Shown here: piece by piece, positions 1-10,800 of the stretch
Layout: each line of letters begins with the position of its first letter
Numbering within the stretch: position 1 is the first letter of the stretch
Source: Spongilla lacustris
Taxonomy: Eukaryota > Porifera > Demospongiae > Spongillida > Spongillidae
DNA: 64,000 nucleotides
Assembly (NCBI GenBank): GCA_949361645.1
Contig: OX442423.1
Coordinates: forward strand, 4,873,505 to 4,937,504
Direction of reading: 5' to 3'
The notes under the pieces: generated by a model
Databases searched by the model: none
What the model saw: the letters and a program-made list of their open reading frames with translations, nothing else
Told to the model about the DNA's origin: nothing
Program-made: the position numbers and the translations under genes

Positions 1-734
1 ACCTTGGAATATATTCAGTATAGTGCATCACATCACAGCAGTATAAGACAGTTTGACAGCTCACTTGCTATCAACATTAAATCACATAGTAATCAAAACA
101 ATTTCTTTCTTTTAAACAGCTAAGTATCTGAACTGGCATGTAAGCAACACCCAGTCTTTCAGCCAGGTTATTTTGAAAGGCGATGGGACCCCTATAAAAG
201 AAGTAATAGTGGAGGAGAGGACGTATTAGTAGTGAAGGAACAACATATTAGGCTCAGACCATATATGCCCTTACCCCGGCTGGCTCCAACCACAGCATCA
301 TGATATTTAATGCCATTTTCTAATGTCTAGGCTAACACGTTTTTTCATTACCAGCTACCAAAATTGGTTTATCAGGATTAACCTAAGGATAGCACCCCCC
401 CCCCCTACCCGTCATGAAACTATCCTCACATGATTCAAAGCCCTCTTCTCTTGACTGAAGGTACGCATGCGTTCTCCAAAGCCGTACTCCGGAATCAACG
501 TACCCATTTCGATAAGTATGTTGATTAGCGATGTCACGTCTGGAGTACTTCTTAAAGGGAAGGGTCTATTAGTCATTCACACCAAAGATGCTTACCAGAT
601 TGCTTGCCATTTTCATAAGTGGTGTACAAAAGGACCACCACTGAGTACAGCCCAGAATATAGGTCTACTATCATGGCCAAACTGCATCAGTGTCCATTAT
701 ATCCAACTGTGTTGGGCCAAACAGGTGGAGAAGG
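1..734. other. Unannotated sequence
   Basis: I recognise no gene here. The open frame at 467-871 (+) has no recognisable domain and runs into the purine-rich minisatellite that follows, so I do not call it. Confidence 0.4.
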
Positions 735-990
735 AAGTGATTCATGAAGGAGGGGAAGGAAGAAGAGAGGGAGAGGAGAGAGGAGAAGAAGAGGGAGAGA
801 ATGGAATGGAAGGATGGGAAGGGAGAAGAGAAGGGGAGAGTAGGGGAATGAAGGAGGGGGAGGAGGTGTAGGGAGGAGGGGGAGGAGGTGATGGGAGGAG
901 GGGGAGAAGGTGAAGGGAGGAGGGGAGGAGGTGAAGGAAGGAGGGGGAGGAGGTAAAGGGAGGAGGGGGAGGAGGTGAAGGGAGGAACTG
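735..990. repeat. Purine-rich minisatellite (GGGAGGAGG type)
   Basis: Degenerate tandem array of about 15-21-bp units such as GGTGAAGGGAGGAGG, with almost no pyrimidines on the plus strand. Long open frames on both strands here (serine/proline-rich on the minus strand) are by-products of the low complexity. Purine-only tracts of this kind can form triplexes, which is general knowledge and not shown here. Confidence 0.85.
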
Positions 991-1740
991 TGCCCACCAG
1001 GACGATCGGATGAGGCGAAAAGCAGACAGCGTGCTGAGAGAAGGGACTCAGTTTTGGAGATGGGAGCAAGTGAGTGGATCGATTGGTGCACATGGTGCTT
1101 TTCAGCGCTTTTGTTCGATCTGAACAACGCAATGTAACAGCATCAACGGATTGTGCATTTGTGGGTCACCCGCCCGCTGGCTGATCCATGCACAATTGTT
1201 CCTGCCAACTTTATAGGCAAGGACGTGCACCAGGCATCAAGTGATTGCAGCAATGCTGATTCTAATGCACAGTGGATAGATCTAGATCCATGGGCATGTC
1301 ATAATCAATATTGTATTCCCAGCCTGGGTTTTGTTGATCCCATGACTGTAAATTTTGTTTAAAAACTTAACTTGGGATCGTTGAACAAAACCTAAACCCA
1401 GGGCTGGAAATGTGATACATGATTTTTTCTTGTCTTAATGTTCGTCAATAACACACCATTTGAGGTGCGCACTTTATCATTATCTTTATGGCAATTCGCA
1501 CATATATATATATATATATATGTTGTGGGTAAACAAATGGGTGTTCCCAATTGTTTAAACTATTGAAGAGTGCTCAGCATGCAGTTATGTGTGTATTGCT
1601 TTGTCTGTGTTTTATATTTGTGTGAACAGCTGTTGCCCCGTATACAATGGTGTGAGAGCACAAGAATCATCTGAAGTCATGCTTGAACCCCTGAAGTTTA
1701 TGGACCACATCAATCCAGCATGAGGGGGCGGGCCAAGATA

Positions 1741-2033
1741 GTCTCATGATCGAAGCAAGAAGCAGTATGACAAGGGTGTAAGTGGAGAGAAGTTCACAGT
1801 AGGTGATCAGGTGTGGCTGTTTGTACCTGCAGTAAAACAGGGAAGGACCAAAAAACTGCCGCTACCACTTTGGACAAAATGGCTTCCAAGGTCCTGTTGA
1901 AGCGTTCCACCTGTCTTTTACCTTGAGGATGGTATGCTGTGGTTCTCGTCTTGTTGATTCCCAACCGTTTGCACAGAGCAAATATTATGTAGATGGTATT
2001 CTTGCAGGAAACAGGGCCGGTGGCTAATTTCAT
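1741..2033. pseudogene. Ty3/gypsy-type integrase fragments, head to head
   Basis: Two pieces of a retrotransposon pol gene in opposite orientations. On the plus strand, about 1748-1857, is a post-integrase segment with the motif KFTVGDQVWLFVP. On the minus strand, 2033-1860, is the end of an integrase catalytic core with TAYHPQGKRQVERFNRT, which contains the catalytic Glu. The two join at about 1858-1862, so an inversion or two separate insertions happened. No LTRs, Gag or reverse transcriptase were seen nearby. This is a dead remnant. Confidence 0.7.
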
Positions 2034-2728
2034 ATACTCAGAAGCCTGATTCTGGAGGAAGTTCTAAGTGACTCTATCATGTTTTTCTTCTTACTGACCA
2101 GTTATGCACTAAAGAAGTGCTTCTGATACATAGTTGCAGTAAAACTGCAGGGGGGAGGGGGGGTGGGGGGGGGGGGGGGATAATAAGAGCAGTTGCATGC
2201 AATTAGCAGCAGTACCATATCAATTGGAAATTACATACATTTATATTACTGCATGTAATATAAGTTGTAGTGTCGCCAATGTACACGTTACACGCGTATT
2301 GTCAGTAGACTGGATGGCGCAGCCCAATCACGGGCAGCAGGCTATATTCAAGAACTCCGTACTCACACAAGCAATACACTTATATAGGAATTCACAGATG
2401 GACAGACTGACTGGCAACTATGACGTCATCTATAGAGCATGCACAATGACAGACAGAGAAGGACAGAGAGACTAGACATAGTCAACAGTACAAATATTAC
2501 ATAAGTTAAACCGTTAATCTAGATTCATTAGAGAGCACTACCCCCTGGCCCCACACTGGGTGAATGTGAGTGGCTGGCTATACATGTGTGTGTGCTTCCA
2601 TGTGTATTTGTGGTGTGTATGTGTGGTGTGTTGTGTGTTGTAGTAAGTATGTTGATACATCAGGCAATCATCGAATTAAACTTGGTTTCCTGTGAATGTC
2701 TCTCTCAAAGCACATGTAGCCATATTCC
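2034..2728. other. Intergenic, poly-G and GT-rich, no gene seen
   Basis: Contains a G-tract at about 2150-2180 and a TG-rich stretch at about 2585-2645. The 92-aa frame at 2197-2475 shows no recognisable domain. Confidence 0.5.
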
Positions 2729-3404
2729 CAGGGGCGGATACAGGATTTTGTGTTAGGGGGGGCATATAGGGATGGGAATGGGGGCGTGCCCCTCCGAACT
2801 TGCCAGGGTGTAAGGGAAAGCGCAGTAAGCACCATCATCTCCGCCCCAAAACCCTAGCCGCTGGTGTGCTTTTTTTTTTTGCACATTTGGAAGTTATAAA
2901 ACAGGTATTCACAGATACAAATGATTAAAGATACCTATAACTGTCGACTATAGCTGTCAATGATAGCATCAATATTAAGTTCAATATCTTTGTGCACATA
3001 CAATAACATTAACGCATTAAATTTAAATCTGTCTTCTCCCATAGAGCTGCGATAGACATTTTAAATAAATCTCAAAGAGGAGTTAGCTCTTTCACTCCAC
3101 TTGATGTTACTGAGGTCAATACAAAATTAGTAATAGCTTAATGATAGTTATAATGGATGGATGTATACCTTCCTGGTTCGCTCTCAAAACTTTCTGGCAA
3201 TGTTGCCAAATCAGGGTCTGGAAGGCACTCAAGAGTGGACTCTGCTTTCTTCACTACAAAATATAGTAAAGTCTCACTCGTATGATTAATGATTCATTGG
3301 CACATACACAGCAATGGTCAGCTGACGCTTAGCCATGGGATCCGGATGACGGCGGACTCCGCAGATCTACTACATTCCTGGCGGCAATTGAAATTGAAAT
3401 TCGC

Positions 3405-4070
3405 GATGTACGAACTGAACGCTGAACGAATGTACGAACTGAACACTGAACAAATGAACGAACTGAACGCTGAACGAATGAACGAACTGAACGCTGAACG
3501 AATGTACGAACTGAACGCTGAACGAATGTACGAACTGAACGCTGAACGAATGTACGAACTGAACGCTGAACGAATGTACGAACTGAACGCTGAACGAATG
3601 TACGAACTGAACGCTGAACGAATGTACGAACTGAACGCTGAACGAATGTACGAACTGAACGCTGAACGAATGTACGAACTGAACGCTGAACGAATGTACG
3701 AACTGAACGCTGAACGAATGTACGAACTGAACGCTGAACGAATGTACGAACTGAACGCTGAACGAATGTACGAATGAACGCTGAACGAATGTACGAACTG
3801 AACGCTGAACGAATGTACGAACTGAACGCTGAACGAATGTACGAACTGAACGCTGAACGAATGTACGAACTGAACGCTGAACGAATGTACGAACTGAACG
3901 CTGAACGAATGTACGAACTGAACGCTGAACGAATGTACGAACTGAACGCTGAACGAATGTACGAACTGAACGCTGAACGAATGTACGAACTGAACGCTGA
4001 ACGAATGTACGAACTGAACGCTGAACGAATGTACGAACTGAACGCTGAACGAATGTACGAACTGAACGCT
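3405..4070. repeat. 24-bp minisatellite (MYELNAER repeat)
   Basis: About 27 nearly identical copies of the 24-bp unit ATGTACGAACTGAACGCTGA plus ACGA. Because the unit length is divisible by three, the array is open in several frames on both strands (MYELNAER on plus; FVHSFSVQ and RTFVQRSV on minus). The first copies carry variants such as ATGAACGAACTG, and a 4-bp deletion at about 3775 resets the plus frame. The high uniformity points to recent unit turnover. No start context or neighbouring coding exon supports a real protein. Confidence 0.9.
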
Positions 4071-4117
4071 CAAAATCACAATTATAGAAAAAGTGCCACG
4101 TGTCAGGGGTGATACTT

Positions 4118-4179
4118 AGCACGTACAACAGGTCTAGCGCCTGCAAGATCTTGCAGGCGCTAGACCTGTTGTACGTGCT
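4118..4179. repeat. Perfect 62-bp palindrome
   Basis: Two 31-bp arms with no spacer and no mismatch, centred between 4148 and 4149; the centre reads CTGCAAGATCTTGCAG. It sits about 45 bp after the minisatellite, inside the element bounded at 2729 and 4301. It could extrude a cruciform. It may also mark a nested hairpin-ended insertion. Confidence 0.95.
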
Positions 4180-4524
4180 CGAGCTAAGACAGTGCGGCGC
4201 TGATTACATGTAATTAAAATCATTACAATGGACAGGAGGCGTATCCTTATTAGTTAGGGGGGGCATAGGCCGGGTTTGCCCCCCCCCTGTATCCGCCACT
4301 GATTCCTAACAGCATTTCACTTTATAAACAGATGGCTTACATATGGTAGCAAGTGGGGTTCACTTGTAGCGTGTTGCATACACATGTCACATCAGCAAAT
4401 GCTGCTGGGGTGTGGGCCGGCATTCAAAAACAACGTTCGTAACATGACAGTTCAGCATTGTTTAAAAGCCAATTGTCACAAAGTATAGCAAACCAGGCTA
4501 GCCCGTACCCATTCTATTTGTAGT

Positions 4525-4750
4525 ACAGAGGCGTAGGAAGGACTTCTAAAGTGTAGCGTCGTAGGTTACGTAATACAAACAGGAGGGGCACAGAGGGGGT
4601 GGGTGCGGGAGGGGGCTGTGCCCCCTTCCGCCCAGCTAGGGGTATGGCCGTATGGGGGAATGATGTAATTAAGCACCCCCATTGTTGTCTGGGGCACCGC
4701 CCCAGAAGCTTAGCGATTTGTGCAACTTTTATGTTCAAAAGCCATAGAAT
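4525..4750. repeat. Dispersed repeat, also at 26590-26775
   Basis: A G/C-rich block with CCCAGCTAGGGG and GGGGCACCGCCCCAG. A related block with similar order (CCCCTAGCTGGGCGGG, GGGGCTTCACCCCAG) lies at about 26590-26775 in the opposite orientation. Probably fragments of one non-autonomous DNA transposon; no ends were defined. Confidence 0.5.
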
Positions 4751-5720
4751 CTTTTACGAAAGAATGCAATTACGTGATCAAAGTGCTATATTTCAATGGG
4801 TTGACAGAAATGTTCTAAAATTAGCTTCTCTGCGTATGATATGCCGAAATAAAAATGCTCGTAGTTAGCTAGTGAGGATTAGTGGCAGGTAAGCTCTCTG
4901 GTGCTGTAATTTCGGTAGCCGCTGAGCCTGAACAGAATTCGCTAATCGCAGCTATTTAACATGGCAGCTCCGAGCTAGCACATCGATCGATTTGCTAGAG
5001 CGCAATATAGCAACTTTTCAACTGATATCAATCAAAGCTACATGTAGCTAGTTCCTGTTTGATCGAAAAAATGTATGTCCAAGGTTAGCATTGTATTTAA
5101 AATATGTGGTTTTATTAAGTGACCATACTGTAAGCATGTGTACATGAATATTGCACTTGAAAAAAAAAAGCACATTGCATCTAATGCAGTGCACTGTGCC
5201 ATACATGTATTTGTAGTTTGGAATATGAATATGTGATCAAGAGTTTTATCAGTTGGGACGAAAAGATAATATTAACTGTACCTATATCAACTACATGTAC
5301 TTGAATAGCAGAAGTGACTGGAGATTAGGAGCATTTCTGTACTGAGCTAACGATAAATCATGTGCCACAGGCTATACCACATGTTTCATATTGTGTGCAT
5401 GTGCTTTATGGGGACTCTATTCTATAACGTGTGAGAGGCTTGTGGAGGCCCTCGTTATACACCTTCAATTGTGTTTGTATGCTATGGATTCTAGTTTGTT
5501 GTGTCATTATGTGTTTGTGACATGTGGTAATTTACAATTAGAGTCCCTTGCAGATACCACTTCTAATGAATATCTAGATACCAAACCCCAATGCTTTCCT
5601 ACCTTGTATACTATGTGCACATAAATTATTATTATTCTTTATTATTATTGTGCTCAGGCTGTTTAATCTCTTCAATGGAATGGAATCTATGTATACCAAT
5701 ACCAAATGTGTGTATTAGAG
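4751..5720. other. Intergenic, no gene seen
   Basis: A/T-rich sequence with scattered TACATGTA words. The 77-aa frame at 5391-5624 has no recognisable domain, though it precedes the LINE remnant in the same orientation and may be part of its decayed upstream region. Confidence 0.4.
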
Positions 5721-5723
5721 TAG

Positions 5724-6440
5724 ATGTATGTAAATGTAGAACGCACATTTAGTATAGTATTAATAAATGTTCACATTAAAAACGTAGCCCTTTTAGGCAG
5801 TTTGAGAGCACAAAGGTTTAATATACATCCCCTGTTTTATTGTGTGGGTGATTTTAATTACCCTCACATTGACTGGGGTGTCCCCTCTATTGCTAATCTT
5901 ACTGCCCCATGAAATTTCTCTCCTGCAGTTGCATAATGCATAATGTACTTCGTTAGATGGTTGTATTGATTTGGATTTTGCTTCAGCTTTTAATTAATCC
6001 ATTCTGTAACTTGTCAGTTTTTTAATCACTAGCAATAAGTTGTGGCCATGCATCTGTTGACTTCTCTGTCCTCTATCATTCTTGTCCAATTACCAATTCA
6101 AAGTTATCATGTTCTGTCTTTAGGTTTGCTGTCTTGGTCTTTATTAGATCTTATTTTGATAGTATTGACTGTTTGCAGTTGGACTCCATGGCTCCATCCT
6201 TAAGAAGTAACGACATTATTTCTCCTGATGACAATTTCTCCTGATGTGTTTCCTTAATGGTATTTTGTGACATTTTCCATCATACAAGGAGTCATCACAT
6301 CCAGTTGAAACCTATTGGTCTACCTGTTTGCTCTGTCTGATTCGATTTCTTCTCTTCACAAGAGCTGTTCATGCTTGGAATTCATTACCTGTTCATGTTG
6401 TTTCAGCCTTGACGTTGTTAGCATTCAAATCTCTGTATTG
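5724..6440 (+). pseudogene. Decayed LINE (APE-endonuclease type) remnant
   Basis: At about 5839-5875 the plus strand encodes YCVGDFNYPHIDW, the GDFN core of the APE-like endonuclease of CR1/Jockey-type LINEs. At about 6365-6435 it encodes HAWNSLPVHVVSALTLLAFK, the usual C-terminal end of such ORF2 proteins. Only about 500 bp separate the two, so the reverse transcriptase is deleted. Stops and frameshifts lie between them. Confidence 0.65.
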
Positions 6441-6686
6441 ACTTATCTATTTAAAATTTTGCAGGGAATATATAGGTACATAGGACATCATTTCCTCTCA
6501 GTATTTATCTCTAATATATTTTCAATGTCAATATCAATCATATATTCACATCAAAATTAGCTAATTTGTTACGTTGGTCTGGTAAATAGAGAATGAGAAT
6601 GATGGCCTGTTGGTACACTGGTTAATGTTAAAGTTTTGAGTTATGAATAAATATAGAATGGCAAAATTAATTATTATGATTATTAA

Positions 6687-7260
6687 CCTCTATCACCCTT
6701 TGGTCCTCAATTGAGGACCGCCGTCCTCAATTGAGGACCAAATCTAACAAAAGGTCATTTAGCAAAAACTTTTACAAATCACGTTACTTTTAACACATAG
6801 TTGTGACTAGTGGATAAGGTTTGCACGTGTTAATACTTTCTTGGCTCTCAAACCTATTGTCACATACATCGAGTGAAAGGCAGCTAATTAGCGTCTCCCG
6901 CGCGCGCGAACCGCAAAGAGCAATGGCACACAACTCGAGATCCGCGCAACAAAGTTCAGAGTAAGTGCAAAGTAAAATTTGACACAAATGGAATCACTAT
7001 GTTTTGCAATGGATGCTTAAACCCTCCAAATGAAATCCTGCCACTTTGCAGTGGGATGAAAGATCGTGATTCTTTGCAGCTTACCACTGCCAGCAGGGAA
7101 TTAACTAATGCAGCTATTAAATACACCTTGTGCCTAGTGCAGAGTTACAAAAGAAAATAGTTTGAATAATGTTTAGGGGAGAAAATGATTTTTCAGAGGT
7201 GGTCCTCAATTGAGGACATGGCTGGTCCTCAATTGAGGACCAAGTTCGGCGTGATAGAGG
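6687..7260. mobile_element. piggyBac-type MITE with TTAA flanks
   Basis: 574 bp flanked on both sides by TTAA (6683-6686 and 7261-7264). The ends are inverted: CCTCTATCAC at the left and GTGATAGAGG at the right. Each subterminal region carries two copies of the palindromic word GGTCCTCAATTGAGGACC (one degenerate), four in all. No transposase is encoded. TTAA duplication and CCY-starting ends are typical of piggyBac. The repeated palindromes may be transposase-binding sites (inference). Confidence 0.85.
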
Positions 7261-7264
7261 TTAA

Positions 7265-7898
7265 CTGCAAACGAATTTTTTATTCATAACTCAAATAAGC
7301 ATGATGTGCCCATATAAATGGATACTAAGCCATACCCATGCAGAGTTGTGATAATCAGTGTTAAAATCTATAGCAATTGATCTTGAAAATGGAGCTCACC
7401 TCGAGGTGATTTAATTTATTAACTATGCTACTTTAGAGAGGCCACAGTCAAACATGCTAGTGGGCAGGACTACATACTAGTTAGTGAGCAGGACTAAAAT
7501 ATTTTGGCATTTGATTGAAACTACCAGATGTATTCTGTCTATGCTTGTAAAATAATTAGAATAATATAATGAAATATAGCTGTCTAAAAAGGTATGTCAT
7601 TTTCACATAGCTGCGTGCTTTTTTCATTTTACTAACGTTTTGAATCTAGTCTGTATGTTGCAAAGGAGCTACACTTCTGGTAATTGGATGTAATATTTTA
7701 CTATGCCATTAATAATGTAACATACATGTACATGTTGTAATGTAACATATACACGCTGTTTTCCTTGCACAGTGTAATATTGTAACATACTATGCACAGT
7801 GTAATGTAAATTGTATTTGTGTACAGTGTAATGAACATGTGTATGTTTATGCCTTGTACGTTGTAATATCAAAGACTTCAATTGTGGTTCTATTTTAG
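7265..7898. other. Intergenic or intronic, no gene seen
   Basis: Sequence upstream of the first recognisable PLC exon. It holds a degenerate array at about 7715-7870 of GTAATGTAACATA-type words. If the PLC gene has further 5' exons, this is intron. Confidence 0.4.
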
Positions 7899-10800
7899 GA
7901 TGTGCAACCACATGACAACCTACGTTTGATGAAATCCACTGACATAAAGGACTATTTCTTAACTGTTGTGTATCGGCGAGACGGAATAGTTAATCTCGAG
8001 TATGTTGGCCTGATGTGTGAGGCTCCTGACCTGGCAGCAAGATGGAAGAAAGCTGTGAACGTGTTGCTTTTGCACAACCCTCACTGTAATGCCAGCATGG
8101 CCACTTCTTTGTCCAAACAGTAAGTCTAGTTTACCTTCTTTGGGCGGCACCATGAAATCACTCGTAAAGCATTTCTTGTAGCGCACCACAGCCTTGAAAT
8201 GGTGATAAGGGTATGTACTTATGTCATTCCAATAGTCATGACTACAGCCAGATGGGTATGATGACAATGTCAAACATACATTGTGTATATGCACGTATAC
8301 AGTTGTATGGCACCTGAAGTGATTATCGCGTCATGGCTGGCTGAGCGACATATGTGAATGTAGAAATGTACTTCTAGATGGTACATTATGTGCTGTGCCT
8401 CATCTGTTTTATTACACAAGCAAGGTCTTAGTGGACCGCGCATGTGTAGGTCACAAACACAAACCACGCATGTACATATAATATGTGCAGCCATTATTTC
8501 AGGCACACATGCAAATATGTGTAAGTGTGACAATGGGATTAATTAGCATTGTGGAAGTCAAATGTATTTTTGGTATCATAACCATTATGGACATCCTGTC
8601 AGCATATACAGACTACATGTATATTCTTTTACAACAAGTGTATTTTATTAACAGCCACACACAGATCTTGCTGTCCTGCAATGGGTATGGCCAGATATCA
8701 GCTAAGAGCATCCACGATGCCTTGCTTCAGCGCTACCTTCCTGACAGTGACCTGTCCAAGGTGCTGTCATTCTACTCCATCCTCAAGACAACAGTAAGCA
8801 TATTGCGGACATTGTGGATTTATTGATGTCATCCATTGCTGCCCAGCTACACGTACATGTAGGCTCGTTAACCCCGTATGTGCTTACTTGTGCATGGCAC
8901 CACATCGGCAGGTGTAAAATTGTTGGTGGTGCTGTTTGTTTTTGTAGATACAGTTTTAAAAGTAGTACATGTACATGTACATAGCAGGTCCAAGGATATC
9001 ATTGAATAGCTACTTCCATTATAGAAGTGCAGTTGATATCTAATCAATATGCTATCCCATCATGCTAACTCTACATTTTATATTCATGTGTATGGGAGTA
9101 CTCATTATGTAGGCTCCTCTTGTGTGACATGCATGGGGTTTAGTAGGAGTAAATGACCTGGCATGGCATATATGCCAGATCATCTTCAAAACCCATGTGC
9201 AGCTATACAATTAACTCGTGACGTACTGCTAGTATTCATTGTCCTTGAACCTTTAGGAGGATGGCATGCAGTATGTCCAAGATACAGACTTCACAGAGGA
9301 GATCTACAAGCTGATTCTGAACCAGCTGACCAATATGAGGAACAATGTAGATTGTGTTCTCATGAGCATGTATGCTTTTATATACCACACACCTGCATGC
9401 ATATTGCATGTGGCAAAGGTGTTGGAGGTGGAGGTGGAGGTGGAAGGTATGATACATACTTGCGTGTTCAGCTGGGGAGAGAAAATTGACCACACTTGTG
9501 ATGTATTATTACGTGTAGCATTACACAGAAATGATCAAAGAGTTATCAAGACTAGAGCAGATACATGTAATAGAAATGATTTGATGTGTTGAGTTCAAGC
9601 ATCATGCATGCACAAGTGGTTTAGTTATGACTCAAGACATTTGTTTTGTATTTTTCCAAATGTGCAGTGGAGAAAAAACTGCCAAAAGACAGCAGATGAC
9701 ATTGCATGAATTTCAGGGTTTTATTTCATATGTAAGTCTGCACCCCATGGTCCTTACCGGGTTATTCATTGAAAGGTCTCACATATATCAGAATCAGAGA
9801 AATCCATTTCTTAAAGATGCCATCGTCTGTCCCATTACCAAAACCCACGCTCAGGCACTAGTGGAGAAGTACGAGGAGAAGGCAGTTGAAGGTAAGCTGC
9901 TGGCTGGTGTGTATGCAGCCCACACATCAATTGAACAGCCCATGCATTTTGAATAGTGTACATGTATAACATATACACGTACATGTATAAAGAAATGTGT
10001 ACCAATAAAATGGCAAATGAGGGTGAGATTTCAGTGGAGAGGTGTTACCATAGCTTGTGTGATTAATTAATTGAACTATCCACCACAACTCTGGTTGGTA
10101 ACGGATATTTGCAGTTAATTACAGAAAGGTTTCAGCAACATCAATGCATACTTGTCGGTTGACTAGTGGTGCCAATATCTGAGCATGAATGACATTAGAA
10201 AACAAAGGTTGGATCCTAAAATTTGCACTCGGTCATGGTAGTGATGGTATATACTAAATGCTTTTTTATTTACACTGGAATAAGAAGGTTCTGGGTGAAA
10301 TACACTGCTACCACGAAATCTAATTATGTGCCACAATAGCTATTTCTATGTACATGCAACTACATGTAAATGAATATTGCATAGTATGAATATTGCATAG
10401 TATGGCCGTAGATATAACATGTATATATTGAAAATGAGGCGTCACTATGATATATATGCCTTTTCCTATTCCAAGTATAACCTCATCCATTTTGTAATGC
10501 AAAAGCAGTGTCAATTGTTTAATGCACAAAAGCAGCAGACCCTCCCATTTCTGACCTAGGCTAACACAAGGCATGTTTGAATGGTTTCAATTGGGTGCCT
10601 CAGGTATAGTGACAGCAAAGGCTATCTTCAACTACTTGTTGAGTGATGAGTGCAATGTGGTGAACACGGTGTTCTTGGAGCAAACAATGGACATGTCCCA
10701 CCCACTTTCTCACTACTTCATCAATTCTTCCCACAACACCTATCTCTCAGGTACATGTACTCCCTGAAGACCGTGTACTCCACATGTGTGCATGGCAAGA

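Larger units (their letters stand above)
2729..4301. mobile_element. Non-autonomous element with GGCGGATACAG termini
   Basis: The left end reads CAGGGGCGGATACAGG and the right end, reverse-complemented, CAGTGGCGGATACAGG, each followed by a G-rich tract. The 5-bp word ATTCC flanks both sides and may be a target duplication. The interior has no transposase; it carries a 24-bp minisatellite and a long palindrome. GGCGGATC-like ends occur in hAT and CACTA-type elements, but the 5-bp duplication does not settle the superfamily. Confidence 0.65.

Noticed and set aside
671..1132. Serine/proline-rich 146-153-aa proteins on the minus strand
   Set aside because: They translate a purine-rich minisatellite; two frames are open at once.
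3405..4070. Could the regular 24-bp array be a CRISPR array?
   Set aside because: There are no unique spacers; it is a head-to-tail minisatellite in a eukaryotic context.
3318..4146. 250-aa FVHSFSVQ and RTFVQRSV proteins
   Set aside because: Translations of the 24-bp minisatellite in alternative minus-strand frames.
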